Source: Magnolia sinica (Eukaryota; Streptophyta; Magnoliopsida; Magnoliales; Magnoliaceae). Taken from it: DNA of 64,000 nucleotides. The stretch is from NCBI RefSeq assembly GCF_029962835.1, contig NC_080582.1:78736177-78800176 (forward strand). The letters run 5' to 3'. A program made the position numbers and the translations under genes. Below, in pieces: positions 10,136 to 23,462 of this stretch (position 1 is the first letter of the stretch; every line of letters begins with the position of its first letter). Under the pieces are notes generated by a model. It was given only the letters and a program-made list of their open reading frames with translations. It had not been told where the DNA came from and did no database searches.

Positions 10136-11010
10136 CTTGATCATAATTCGGACTTAAAAACATAGGAAAAAATGGTTATATATGTGTTACATTTCTTTAA
10201 ATGTCTATATATTTATGCATGTGTGGCCCACTTGATCAACGGATAGGGTAGATAGATTCAAGTGAGATAAAGGATTTGTATCAATTTTCTGGTTGGGCTG
10301 GGATGAATTGGGCGTAACCAATTTTAAGGCCTGGGCTTTGGCCGTGGGTCTTAAGTGTTGGGCTGGACTTGGCCTAGGAAAAACCCAACCCATTGGCAAT
10401 CTTACTAAGTAATCATCCCTACAAGAATTCAATGGTGTCAAAGGAATGTAAGATGGTGGCCACAGACACCAAAATGACAATGAGATGTTGCATGACCGGT
10501 GAGGCTTGCGTTGGTAGATTGTTAAATAGGCCAAGCTTGGAGATGTTGTAAGCCCAAGCCCAGAATGCTTTTTGTTGATGCATGTTCTGTTGTTTTCCTT
10601 CTACTCATAGGTTTAGGAGATTGTGGGAAGTCATATGAATTATGTTTGCCTATTCTCATCTTTTTTAGCAGTAATTTTGAAAATGTGAATTAGGCATGAA
10701 TTCATCTCGACTTTAATTGGATAACAAGCTGCTGTTAGAAATGATACGAATGAAGTAATAAATAATTTTTAAAGTCTTATTTTTGTCGGGAATCTATTAT
10801 CCAATTGAATCCCCATATGTTGGGAGGGTCGTATTTCAATTTTGACTGAATGATTGGGGCGGACCTGTCACTAGCCTGTTTTAATAGCTTTAGAATGATG
10901 TGACACATTTGAAAATGTGTTATTTCTTTCTAATTCTTAAATGGTGTGCTTAATATCTCCAAACCATTTGTATACTTTTGATTCTTTAAATGGGAAACCG
11001 ATTCCCTGGT
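10136..11010. other. Intergenic DNA, no gene
   Basis: No recognisable gene. The stretch 10280-10400 has GGGCTGGG/CAACCC motifs like the element to its left and may be another fragment of that type. The remainder is AT-rich. Confidence 0.4.
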
Positions 11011-11482
11011 GAACGGTCAAAGGAGATCGAAGTTACATGGCCCTACAATGATGTATTAATTATATCCACACAGTTCATCCATTTGGCAAGATTATTTTAG
11101 AGCATGAGCCCAAAAATAAGTCATATCCAAAGCTCAAGTGGACCACACCACAAGTAGCAATGGGGACAATGATTCTCATAGTTAAAATATTCGTAGGGCC
11201 CACCATAACGTTTCTTTCCCATACAATATGTTCACAAGGTCACAGACATGGATGAAGAGGAAAAATAAATATTATATTGATCCAAAACTTCTGTGACCCC
11301 CACAAGGGTTTCAACCGTGGATGTTCAGTCCCCCACTGCTTTTTGCAGTGTGGTCCACTTGATCTTTGGATCAGTCTTATTTTTTGGCTCAAGTCTTACA
11401 ACCAGCTCATCAAATGGACAGACAATTTGGATATAACATATACCTCATGGTGGGACCCACAAAATTCGGTGACATCAACATA
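11011..11482. mobile_element. Foldback MITE, family D, copy 1
   Basis: Left end GAACGGTCAAAGGAGATCGA is shared almost exactly with the copy at 34771-35241. Two inverted arms (CACAATGATG..; ..CTCATGGTGGGACCCAC) surround a centre with ACAAGGTCACAGACATGGAT. No coding capacity. Target duplication not visible. Confidence 0.7.
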
Positions 11483-11544
11483 TTAGCCAAGTCAGTGGTG
11501 TGTGGTCCACCAGTCAAACCGCTTCTGGGCCTTGAGTGCTGTGC

Positions 11545-11765
11545 AAGATGATTATTATTGTTAGTATAATAATAATAATTATTAGTTCTTATTATTATTG
11601 TTTTATTGTTGTTATTATTTTTTTAATAGTGGTATTTATTCTATTATTATTTTTATTATAATAATATTAAGCATTGTTGGTATCTTTATTATTAACTCAC
11701 AAATTATTATTATTATTGATTATTACTTTTAAAATTAATATTAATATTATTCATTGTGCAGATTA
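11545..11765. repeat. (ATT)n / (AAT)n low-complexity tract
   Basis: Long irregular runs of TTATTATTATT and AATAATAATT. No other signal. Confidence 0.85.
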
Positions 11766-13782
11766 GATTTTGAATCTTCAAATTCTAAACCGAACAATTC
11801 TTGTAATTATGTTAGGATTATCCCAAAACCCAAATTCGCATTCTAACCACCATACAATGCGACACAACTGTAAAGGCGAGGTTTACCCTTTAAGCTATCT
11901 ACCAAAATTCTAGTTTCTTCTTAGTTTCGATTTCAAATTGTTGCTTTGGATGAAATTACATAACCTTGTAATTAGAACATCTTAGTTTATATAATCTACA
12001 TGTGCATCATCTCTTGTATATCTAAGATCTCATGATTAGAGTTCTTGATATGAATAATTCACATGTACGCACCCTAGTATCTTGAATTCACGTGTTTGGA
12101 ACTCTTAATTTGATTAATTGATACATATATACATTCTAGTTCGTTAAGATATAATAATTAGACTTTTGATTGGAATAATATACATATGTACACACTCTCA
12201 TATGCTTAAGATCACTTGATTAAATCCCTTGATTTGAATATTTTATATGTTATGAATTCCGGCATACTTGCATCTGTATTAAGAGTTGGAAATTGGTTTT
12301 CGCTCTAATTCAAATGTGGCATGTGTATTTGGGTTAAAAATGGGAGAAGAATATGATGCATGTGGGAGGAATGAGTTGTATGTATGTTGGAGGATATGAC
12401 TATATGGTTTGGATTACCACATTTAAAAATTGACGGGAGATGAAAACCCATGTTTGTGAACGATTATTGGAAAATGTGAGTTTGAAAGGTGTGGACACAT
12501 ATTCTGGAAACTATACCTTAAACTAATGGTCCGTTGTTATGTGAAAAAACTATGCCAAGTTTATTAATGATCTACCATTTTTATGATATATTTGTGCCCA
12601 AAGTGGCTCGTGGGATGAACCATTTGTTTGTGTCCATAAATGGATTTAATGCCTAAACTGGCTTATGAGTTAAACCATTTGCTGTGTCCATGAATGGACT
12701 TGCGATGGAAAGGATTACTTGATTGATCATGTAATGATTAATATGAAAAGGCCACTGGTTGAAAAAGGTTATACATAATTGGTTGTTTGTAAATTGGAAT
12801 AATAAAAGGCTGGTTAATCATGCATACTTGGCATTTGGACTTTACCGGATGGCCTAATGTAAGACACTTGAGATCTTGGGTCATTGTGCAGTCGTATCTT
12901 TGTATATTGTACCAAATGACCCAATATATTTACATATGCTTTCGGACCATTGTGCAATCATCCATTTTGTGGACTTCCTGGATCATGGTGCCGATGTTTG
13001 TCCTTTGCGATTCCCATGTCATGCTGCTGATGCATGTCCCTTGTGACTCTATCGGTTAATGCAAATATCTATGGCTTGTGATTCCCGGATCATGATGTCG
13101 ATGTTTGTCCTTTGTCATTTTTGAGTCATGATGCCGTTGTCTATTGCATGTGATATCCAAGTCATCGGATAATTCTTTTGCATCATGGGTTCTATCCATA
13201 ATTGTTAGCTGGATGTGCATCCCCATGTATGAGTGTATTTCATGCATCCATGTATTTAAACAAAATTTGCATTTATAAAATGTATGTTATGATTGTATGA
13301 TTTTCAGTTGTGAACTATACTCAGACTATTATGATGGATGTTCAATCTTAAGGGTATTTCTCACTGAGATGACCACTCATCATTCTGGTGTTCAAATACA
13401 CAAACAGATGATGTAGGAGTAGAATGATGCTTCATTGTGTTTGAAGAATAGCATGAAGATCCTATGGACAAGGCGTCTTGCAAGGAGATAGATTCATTTT
13501 ATACTTTAGTAGCACTCTTAATCTTTAATGTAGTGATGTTATAATATGTCCCTAGCTGAGTGGTCGGTATAGTGGATTATGTAATTTTTAGAACTCTTAG
13601 TGAAGAGTTCAATTTATCTCACTTTTGTTTGATGCATACCATGCAAATGTGAATTGCAAAAAGTATTATTTTTAAAAAAAGAGTGTAATATAAAGGAACA
13701 TTCATTTATTATTTAGTTAAAACCTTCAAATTCAGGACCTAAGTTACCGATACTTAAATATTGAGTTTTAGTGCAGTACAAT
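11766..13782. other. AT-rich repetitive DNA, perhaps an old LTR
   Basis: No gene. It contains a four-unit ~62-base tandem repeat (11998-12246) and imperfect ~60-base repeats near 12590-12700 and 12960-13160. The segment CTCACTGAGATGACCACTCA near 13365 resembles a motif common in plant chromovirus LTRs. An ancient LTR remnant is plausible but not shown. Confidence 0.35.
11998..12246. repeat. Tandem repeat, four units of 59-63 bases
   Basis: Units begin ACATGTGCATC (11998), ACATGTACGCA (12061), ACATATATACA (12123) and ACATATGTACA (12182). Each continues with an AAGATCTCATGATTAGA-like core and ends TTGATATGAATAATT-like. Confidence 0.75.
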
Positions 13783-14434
13783 TGTTATGGGAAAAATCAA
13801 GTTGACCAGCCATATGAGACACGTGGTAAAGAACTGACGAAGCAAAGTCCTCACACTGCCAATGTGCCTGCCATTTGATTAGCTGAACTGAGCAAGAAAA
13901 CCTGATGGTTAAACCGAACCAGTCAAATAAGCCCGGTTATAAGACTCATTGACCGACCTCGACCTCAAATACCGACCTTGATCATAGATAACAGCCTCGA
14001 CCTCGGATACCGACTTTAACCTCAACCTTGGACACCAACCTCGATCACGGAATAGAAATATTTGGAGAGAATCTTGCGTCGTATATGAGTAGGATCAATC
14101 TAACGAGATCGTAGCAAAAAATCACGCTAATCGAGAAAAAATCATAAATATTCTCAAGAGCAGATTCCAACTCCCATACAAGTCTCTCTAGCATGTCTAG
14201 CAATCCACTCAAATATGCATAAATCCTATAAATATACCACCCCATTTTAGGGGAAAAGTACGCACAAAAATTCCAACTCCAACCGCATTTACTCGAAACT
14301 CATCCACCTGATTTTGGCATTGGAGGGTCCCCGGCCACAACTGATGCCCCCATTATTTGTTATCTTTTTATTAAGCGTAGGTGTTCATAATCCACAAGTG
14401 GAGTTGATGGTTCACCCAAATTCGAGCGATAACA
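13783..14434 (+). repeat. 5' LTR of the gypsy element
   Basis: Starts TGTTATGGGAAAAATC and ends CGAGCGATAACA. It pairs with 23463-24064 over its whole length (shared GAGACACGTGG, GAATCTTGCG.CGTATATGAG, TCATAATCCAC). It is about 50 bases longer than the 3' copy because a CGACCTCGGATACCGAC-type block is repeated. A primer-binding-site-like TTTGGCATCGTATGTGAG follows. Confidence 0.93.
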
Positions 14435-14544
14435 GTTTGGCATCGTATGTGAGAACGACAATGAAACCGTTGAAAGTTCCCCTCTAACATCAGCGAGCTT
14501 GATCACTCTCCTACTTCGCTCACTCTCCTATTTCTCCCACCAAG

Positions 14545-16631
14545 ATGGCTAAGGGAAGAAGAAGGGCATTGGTTGCTGCCATTGAGCCAATAGCGAAAGA
14601 ACAACTTGAAGACACTCAGGCTTCACGGTCAGGCCCCCATCTTGACCCTCCTTTCCCAACGATTGCACAAAGATCCTGGAATAGAGGAAGTTGGCTTGTC
14701 TCTTTGGAGAATCAAGTCGAAGCTCTGATTGGTAACATTAGCCACATCATGAGAATATTAGAAAGGTAGCACCCCTCTCCCTGATGACCAAAACATAAAA
14801 TTAGGGACAACGTTTGAGCAATAGAGCTGTACATGAGTCGAGTTAGTTCGATTCGCTCGCTCGATTCGACTCGAAAAAGCTTGACTCGCCTCGGCTCGAA
14901 ATTGGATTCAGACCAAGTCGAGCTGGTTTTTGGAGCTTGAAAAAATTTAGAGCCGAGTTCGAGCTTGCCCGAGCTCGACTCGACTCGGATCGAACCTCAA
15001 CTTGAACCAACTCAGATCGAATGAGCTCGGTGACTTGGTTATTTTGATATGAATGCTGCTCACTGAGTGTTAGATGAAATGACTCAATGAAGTGTTGGCG
15101 AGGAAGGAATGGATACGTCGGTTGTTTAATTTTGATGTTGCACTCTAGGTGTTTGATGAAATACCTGTAAAATATTGTTAATGTGTTTACATTCTGTGAG
15201 AAATTGAAGATGCCTTCTACCTATTTAAGAAAACCCCGAACAGGCTCGAACTGGACCGAGCTGCTGACCGAACTGAGGCGAGCTAGCAACACAAGCTCGA
15301 GGAACTGGGTTAATCTACTGGTTGAGCCGAGCCGAGCTCTGCCAAACTCATCTCAGTTTGACTCGTGTACAACACCACCTGGCAATCTCACCCCCCGCCT
15401 GTACCTCCCGAATCATATGCAACAAAAGATCAGGTAATGTGAAGGAGGTGCATTCCCATGCAAACTTTGGGAACTGCCGCTGATTCAGATCTGCGAGATA
15501 GCCTAGAGAAGAGAATGTGAGCTCGAGGAAAGGCCCCGGGAGTCACGATAGTGAACGAGGTCCCATGGGAGGTAAAATTGAAAGAAATCCGAGATCTGCT
15601 CAGGGACATCCAACAAGCCTACTGGACTAAGGTCCCTATATCTGTGGATGCCCTACTCGAAGGAACCGAGCCTCCATTCACGGATGACATTATGAGATCT
15701 CAGCTACTGTCTAGGTTCCAAATGCCGCAGATAACTCCCAACTAAGGATCAAGGGATCCAGCCGAGCATTTAGAATCCTTCCGAGCATGGATGAAATTCC
15801 ACGATGCTTATGGACCTATAATGTGTAGGACATTCCCCCTGACATTGTCAGGAGCCGCGCAAAAATGGTATAGACACTTGAAGCCCAAGTCCATTAATTT
15901 GTTCGCCTAGCTCAATGAGGTCTTTATTACTTAGTTCATAGGTGGAAAGGACATGAGAAAGCCCATAACTCACCTCCTCACAATAACATAGAGAGAAGAC
16001 AAGCTTTTAAAGGACCACATTATGCACTTTAACGTTGAAGCAGTCCAAGTGGGCGGCTACTCCGATCAGATAGCTTTTACCACCATGATGGCCGACCTAA
16101 AAAAATGAAAATTTCTTTTCTCGATCGGGAAGAATCCCCCAACTACTCTCGCACTGACATGCTCAACTGAGCTTAAAAGTATTCAAATGCTGAGTTGTTT
16201 AGTGCGTGAAGGGATACTCGAGGCTGAATTGGCTCGATAAGAGACATGAAGTGAAAGGAAGAGGGCAAACCACCCGTTGCAAACTCTAAGAGGAAAAAGG
16301 AGAACAGGCAAAACAAGGACCAATGACCCAGCCAACATTCAGAGAGTTGTTTTCACAAGTACATTCCCTTGAACACCATACCGAACCAGGTACTTATGGA
16401 AGTGCAAGACAAAAGATCTTGAGATGGTCAGGCAAGATGAAGGTCGACTCCAAGAAGAGAGATAAGACGAAGTACTACCATTTTCATCGAGATCATGGTC
16501 GTAACATATTTGAGTGTTTTGACCTAAAAGAAAAGATCGAATCCCCTATTCAAAAGGAACATCTACGTGAGTACGTCAACAAAAAAAGGCAAGATCAACA
16601 AACCAGACAATTAGAGCGACACAAAGAATAA
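14545..16631 (+). mobile_element. gag region of the gypsy element (fossil)
   Basis: Pieces resemble plant Tat-group Gag: a FTDDIMRSQLLSRFQMP block and a later KYYHFHRDHGRNIFECFDLK block like the zinc-knuckle-related end of such proteins. The region is broken and contains a nested hAT-like insertion at about 14822-15377. Confidence 0.85.
14822..15377. mobile_element. hAT-like non-autonomous element nested in gag
   Basis: Ends TAGAGCTGTACATGAGTCGAG and GACTCGTGTACAACACCA are inverted versions of the canonical TAGGGGTGTACA end seen at 61170. Subterminal DNA is packed with GAGCTCGACTCGACTCGG-type motifs. Related copies lie at 49240-49845 and 61170-61659. No coding capacity. Confidence 0.7.
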
Positions 16632-16749
16632 ACGACAATGAAGCGACTGATAAAATACGCACCATCTTTGGCAGACCAGTCAAGGGTGAAGATTCAAATC
16701 ATGCACGCTGAGCCAATGCTCGAAGCGCGACCAACAACGAAAGAGAGCA

Positions 16750-19700
16750 TCATGTTTACCTAACTGGCAAATCTGTTAAGGAACCAAGGCTGAACTCGTG
16801 CATTCTTACCTTCACTGAAGAGGATGCCCAAGGACTCCACAACTCGCACGAAGATGCCCTGGTAGTCACAATGACTATGCCCAACCACAAAATACATCGG
16901 ATAAGGGTCGACACTAGTAGCTCGGCCGACATTCTATTCGCCACCGCATTTAATAAGATGGGGTCAACAGATCTAGACTACGACCGATATAAATGTCCTA
17001 GCTTTGTTTCACAGTGGAGAATGTGACCTTTGAGGGAAGCATTCTATTACCTATAACTGCCGACGAGGGTGCTAAACAGACCACCACCATGGTCGATTTT
17101 CTCTTTGTAGACTGCCCCTCACTTTAATAGAATACCGCGAGGATTGTGGTGTCCACTTATCACCTTGTCATGAAATTTTCGACCGAGCACGGGGTAGGTC
17201 AGGTTAAGGGCAATTAACATGAGGCCCGACAATGATACTCATGGACGCTTCGAGCAAAAGCACAATGATAGCAAGCCATGCAAATTACCTCCTTGGACCC
17301 GTGGGGGGAAACAGTCGAAAGAGAATCGCCGGTAGAAGACCTCATCTCAATACAACTCTTCGAGTCCGACCTGTCCCACACTGTTCAACTCGAATCATTG
17401 CTCGAGCCAAGACGTCAAGCTGAAATAACCGACCTAGTAAGACAACATGCTGATGTCTTTGCTTAGTCCCACCAGGATATGCTCGGCATAGACCTAGAGG
17501 TTATGGTCCATCGATTATACATGGACCTAGACCACAAACAAGTATGGCAGAATAAATGAGCGTTCGACCCTAAAAGGTACGCAGCCATCGGCGAGGAAGT
17601 TGACAAACTCCTTGAGGCTGGGTTCATCGAGGAGATTTACTACCCCGACTAGCTAGCCAATGTCGTGTTGGTAAAAAATGCCAATGAAAAATGGTGAGTT
17701 TGTGTAAATTACACTGACCTAAATAAGGATATCCAAAAGATAACTTTCTCCTCCCGAGGATAGACCAGTTGGTGGGCAGTACTTCCGGGCATATGCTCCT
17801 CAGCTTCATGGATGGGTACTCGAGATATAATCAAATCACCATGCACAAATACAACAAACAAAAAACACACATTCATCACTGACAAAAGACTATATTGCTA
17901 CCAAGTGATGCCCTTCAAACTAAAAATTGCAGTAGCAACCTACCCACGTCCGATCAACAAAATGTTCGTCAAGCAAATTAGCTACACTATGGAAGTCTAA
18001 ATCGACAACATACTCATAAAGAGTGCCGAGGCAAGAGACCATGTGACAGATCTGAAGGAAATGCTCGTGATCTTAAAGAAATATTGGATAAATCTAAATT
18101 CGAACAAGTGCGCCTTTGGCATCAGCTCAATGAAGTTCCTAGGTTTCCTAGTCAACCAGAGATGGATAGAGGCCAACCATGACAAGATCCAAGTCCCCCT
18201 ATAGATGAGATCCATAGGAAAGACAAAAGAGATTCAATGCCTCACAGCCAAGGGAGCAGCTTTAAAGAGGTTTGTCTTTAGGGTCACGGACAAATGCTTA
18301 CCATTCTTCAAACAATTGAAGGGAAACACAAAGCCGACTTGGACGAATGAGTGTGAGCAAGCATTCCAACAACTCAATGAGTATGTGGGATCCCCTCCGC
18401 TACTCTCCAAACCAAAGCCAAGAGAGTCACTACTACTGTACCTGGCAATGTCGACCACAGCGGTCAGCTTGGCCCTAATACACGAGGTAAAAAAACAGCT
18501 ACCAGTTTATTACGTGAGCAAAGTTATGGTCCAAGCCGAGACACGATACTCGGACATAGAAAAATTACCGTTAACACTGATCATATCATCTTGACGCCTC
18601 CAACCATACTTCTAGGCTCACACTATTGTGGTTCCAACTGATTGACCAGTCCGCCAAGTTTTGCAAAAACCTTAGGCATCAGGGCGGCTAGTGAAGTGGG
18701 CAATCGAGCTCAATGAATTTGATGTCGTATAAGGATTAAGAACAGTGATCAAGGGTTAAGCTGTCACCAACTTCATTGCTAAGTTTACCTACCCCGTTCC
18801 TCCACAAGCAACAAAAGACGAGCAGGATGTCAACCTACAAGAATGGACCATTCATGTGGACGGGTCGTCAAACTCCCGGTGAAGTGGGGCAGGATTGATC
18901 ATCATCGCGCCCGATTAGCCCAATATAGAGTACGCCCTAAGGTTTAGGTTCCCAGTTTCTAACAATAAAGCAGAGTACAAAGCACTCCTAGTCGGGTTTA
19001 TATTAGCTAAGGCAATGGGAATATGAGCATTGAAAATCCATAGTGACTCCTAGCTTATAGTTAATCGAGTCACTACGGAATATTAGGTTAGATGAGAAAA
19101 AATGATCGCCTATCCGCAAAAGGCACACGACTTACTCAAAGAATTCGACAAGTACGAGGTCATCCTAGTCTCCAGGTCAGAAAATTCCAAAGTAGACACC
19201 CAAGCTAAGTTAGCTGAGGTAGTCGACGACGACCTCGCCAGGACCGTGCTGATCAAATTCTTATCTAAGCTCAGTATTAGCCAGTCCGACCAAAAGGAGA
19301 CCCTCCCGATAAACCAATCACTGAGTTGGATGAACCCGATCGTGCGTTACCTACGACAGGCTGAGCTGCCCGATGACAAGCTAGAGGCCAGCAAAATAAA
19401 AAATCGGTCAACTCGGCACACAATTTTGGGAGATGTCTTATACAAAAGAGAGTTCTCATTACTGTTTGTAAGATACTTATGACATGATGAAGCCGAGTAT
19501 GTCATAAGAGAAGTCCATGAAGGGGTGTGCAGAAATCATTCGGGCGGAAGAACCCTAGCCCACAAGGTGATTCGACAAGGATATTATTGGCTGACCATCC
19601 ATGAAGACACAAAGCAATACACAAGGAAGTGTGACAAGTGCCAACACTTTATTGCAATACCGTGACAACCACCCAAGCAAATGACCCCAACGAGTGGGCC

Positions 19701-20552
19701 CTAGCCCTTCATGCAGTGGGAGGTCGACATCATAGGACCTCTGCCAATGGGCAGGGGACAAAATAAATTTTTCATCGTTACTGTCGATTACTTCACCAAG
19801 TTGGTCGAGTCTGAGCCTTTAGATAAGATCACCGAGCGAAAGACTTCATCTAGAAGAATATCATTTGCAGATTCAATATCCCCCACACCATCGTTACTGA
19901 TAACGGCAGTCAATTCGACAATGCTCGTTTCCGAGTACTGTGAAAAGCTGGCATCGGCAATGCCTTTGCTTCACCTCGGCACCCCCAGGCTAATGGACCA
20001 ATGGAAGCTATTAATAAAATCATAAAGAACCACTTAAAAACCAAGCTCGAAAAGTTCAAAGGAGCCTGGGCTGACGAGCTGTCACATATCGATTGGGCAT
20101 ACTAAACCACGGCCTATAAAATGATTGAGGAGATCCCATTCTCTCTAGCCTTTGGTGCATAAGCAGTGGTCCTAGTTGAGATCGGGATGCCCTCAGGATG
20201 GACTAAGTTGTTCAACATAGGAGAAAATGTCGCGCAACTAACTTTGGGTTTAGATCTGATTGAAGAACTAAGGGAAAATGCACAGCTAAGGGTCGCCGCT
20301 TATCAACACAGGGCTACTCGGCATTACAACACAAGGGTCAAAGTGCGTAGATTCCAAGTAGGGGATTTAGTCATCCGAGAAATTTTCCAAAATACTAAAG
20401 AACCCGGCTCAAGAGACTTGGGACCAAATTGCGAAGGGTCATACAAGGTAGCCAGTATAGTCTGCCCAGGGACATGTCAACTAGAAGATATGAATGGTCA
20501 GCTCTTACCCCATCCATGGTATGTCGAGCACCATAAAATCTACTACCAATAA
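16750..20552 (+). mobile_element. pol region of the gypsy element (fossil)
   Basis: Protease-like VDTSSSADILF near 16910; reverse transcriptase with DKRLYCYQVMPFKL near 17880-17930; RNase H about 18240-18600; a second RNase H with EWTIHVDGSSNS near 18840 and NNKAEYKALL near 18960; integrase zinc-binding HEGVCRNHSGGRT.. near 19515 and core QWEVDIIGPLP near 19710; the integrase C-terminal part ends HPWYVEHHKIYYQ at 20552. Broken in many places. Confidence 0.9.
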
Positions 20553-20989
20553 GAGCAAACTCGGCAAAAATCTACAACGTGTAGATTGCTCACCTCAGGA
20601 ACAAGCTTAACCATTGACTAATTGCTACATGTAAGAATTCTCCTTTATGAAGGAATAAGTCTTTTTCTACTGACCCTTTTACTAACTTCACGATTGAAGT
20701 CTACATGGTCCACTGCCTTATCTACTATGTAATCATGCACGGCCATCAATACATAAAAACACGAAGTTGGATAAAAGAATTCTCTTTGTTTATAAGGGAG
20801 AGTGTACATAACTACTACTACTACAAAAAAAAAAAAGAAAAAAAGAAAAAAAAGATATACATCTACAAAAATAAGGGGTCTATCACAAGGCAAGCTCCTC
20901 AATCCCGAGAACAGTAGCTTTGGAGGCTTCAGGGGCATCATCATCGAGGCACCCTAAGCCAAGGTCAGGGTACTCGTGCTAGACGTTTT

Positions 20990-22900
20990 CTCAACATTGC
21001 TGGAAACCAGCATTAAATATCTCATCCAGCTCAGATGTGTGCTCCTCAGATGCCTTGAAAGCCTTCACGGCAGCCGTTTCCCTCACAAGAATTGATGCCT
21101 CAGCCTCTTCCAGCTTGGCCTCCACGTTGACTATCCGACTTCTAGCCTCGGCAAGGCAGGACTCCACTGCAACCACATGGATCGCTAGACTGGCCTTCTC
21201 CCACTGCTCTGTGGCCAGCAAAGCGGCGTTGGTGGCTTGGTCCTCCTTGGAGACCCTCAAAGCCTTACGGAGGGCCTCAACCTAACCATGGGTCGCTGAC
21301 CTCTTTGTCGACAACTACTTCTAGCTCCACAGCTTAGCTTAGAGCTCGACCCTAGCAGACTCGAGCCTTCGAATTGCTTCTTCCATGCAGGTCCTCAGGT
21401 TGGTCAAAAGGTGGCAGGTGGCGAGGACCCCAATGGCGCTTCGCAAATAGAAAATAAACAAAGATTAGCAGACGCAAACAAAAGAAATAAGTTTAACAAG
21501 AAGAAAGAATGGGAATGGATATCGACAACATTACCTTGATTTGCATCGATCTCCGTAACCTGGCCCACTTCAACACAAATGGGAGGCAATTCCAAATCTA
21601 CTACCTCTCTTAAGGGTGTGCTTGGGGGAGGAGTGCTCAGTGTAACTGCAATAGGGGCAGCTTCCTGAAGCACCACAAGAGCTTCCTTCATGGTAACTCC
21701 TACTACAACGTCTACCTCCGCGACCGGGGGGGTGGGGCTTGGACCCTAGACACACCCCAAGCAAGGGCTGAAGGAGCGACCTTCCTAGTAGCTGCCTTTA
21801 GTCGCTCCATCTTCACTGCAGAGGCGAGCTTCAACCTCTTGGCCCGAGGACGATCTGCCATCCCTGTAAGACAAATAAAAGGGGGGAGGATATCGGGAAA
21901 ACAAAGTGAAAGTACATCCACAAAAGCCTTAACAAGACGAACATATACCTGACGGCCCGACCACCAACAAGCCGACCTACTCCAAGATAGTCGGAGTAAT
22001 CAGCCTCCCGCAATCCCATTGGGCTTCGGGATGCTCTCAGGCAATCCTAACCTGGCGAAGGAAGGCCTCCAAGAGATCGGGCCGAGACCGAGGGAGAGTT
22101 GCAAAAAGAGGGATCAAATAAATTAAAAAGTATAAAAGGAGTCAAAAACATACTACAAATACAGAAGCCACAACTCAGAAGCCAAACTGTGACGGCAAAT
22201 TCGTTGGGAACTCGAGCCTGTAACCTGCCCAGCTCCGACGCAGGGCCCCCCCACTCCCCTGTAGTGAGGAACCACATGTCCTTCTAGCTCTTATTAGAAA
22301 AGGGGTTGTTAGTAATAATGATCTAACCCTTACCTGGTCAGGAGGAAAAATAGTACCAGCTGTTGTCCTCTTAGTCTGGTACAAGTATAAGAGCTCAGGG
22401 TGGCCGATCTAGCGCCACAATATGTAGCACCCAAAGACAACTCGTCACACATTAGGGTTAAACTGTCCTTAGGCAAGCATTAGGCAATGCAACACCTCCC
22501 TCACCATTGGATGGAAAGGTAGCTGCAAGCCTTAGGAAAACAAAATCGGATAAAGGGCTACCTCCCCCACAGGAGGCTGACCCAAAAGTTCCCTAACTCG
22601 AGGCAGCCGTAACCCCGCCAAATCAAGGATCCCGAACTCTGACTGGAGTGCACACAAATCCTTCAGACGCAGCGGGAAACAAAGAAATTGGCTGATAAGG
22701 CCACTCCATGAGAAGATGAGGAATCCACATCCACCTGGGGCGGAAGAGCCTCATCATCATGAGGTGCCATCACCAGTGATGACTCCCTCGAGGATGCAGC
22801 TAACTTGGAGTTCGTACTATCATGTACGGATTCCCCATGGAAGACTCCTAAAATAAAAGTGCCCCTCGAAAAATCTTCGGAAGACATGGTAGCCAAAAAA
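20990..22900 (-). pseudogene. Antisense gene remnant inside the gypsy element
   Basis: Between integrase and the 3' LTR the minus strand carries remnants of an unrelated protein gene. A stretch near 22440-22530 reads LPFHPMVREVLHCLMLA and GQFNPNV, like the plant 'putative gypsy-type transposon' (Transposase_28 / plant-mobile-domain-like) proteins. The 3' end (20991-21260) encodes a glutamate/alanine-rich coiled coil (AEARSRIVNVEAKLEEAEAS). Such antisense genes downstream of integrase are known in Tat-group elements. It is broken here, and its function is unknown. Confidence 0.65.
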
Positions 22901-23462
22901 GATAAAAGCTAGAAAAGGAGAAGAAGGAGAAATGCAGAGGAGACGTACAGGAAAAAGTCAAGTATCTGGGACAAAAGAAGAAAAGAACAGGTTGACACAG
23001 CTCAAACTCTGTTAAGACTAATGGGTGAACAATGAGGGGGAAATCCATTTTATAAGTATCCTGGGAGGGAAAGCCTTTAATGCTAGCACTACTCACAAGA
23101 CTATAAATAGATGCCTCAACGCACGATTTTTGCCACGTGACAACGGGGGGTTTGCCCGAGAGCGATATTTATGGAGCAGAGATAGGTGTTCACTGGTGAG
23201 TCATCAAAAAGGAGAAACGATGCTTGCCACTCTATGCACGACTACTCATACGGTGATATTGTCATAATATCTTCCTTGATCCCCATGACATTCGTCGTCT
23301 TATTCGATTCCTTACTTCACCACTAGGCGGTAAAATCGAGGAAGACGAATAGATCGAGCTGACCACTCACAGTTGAAAGCTCAAAATCTTGCGCTCATAC
23401 ATCAGTTTAAATCATCTTACGTCCCAAGCTCATGAACATGGAACTCAAAAGTAGGGGGCAAC

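Noticed and set aside
21037-21285. Plus-strand 82-residue frame in the gypsy element
   Set aside because: It is the complement of the coiled-coil part of the antisense gene remnant.
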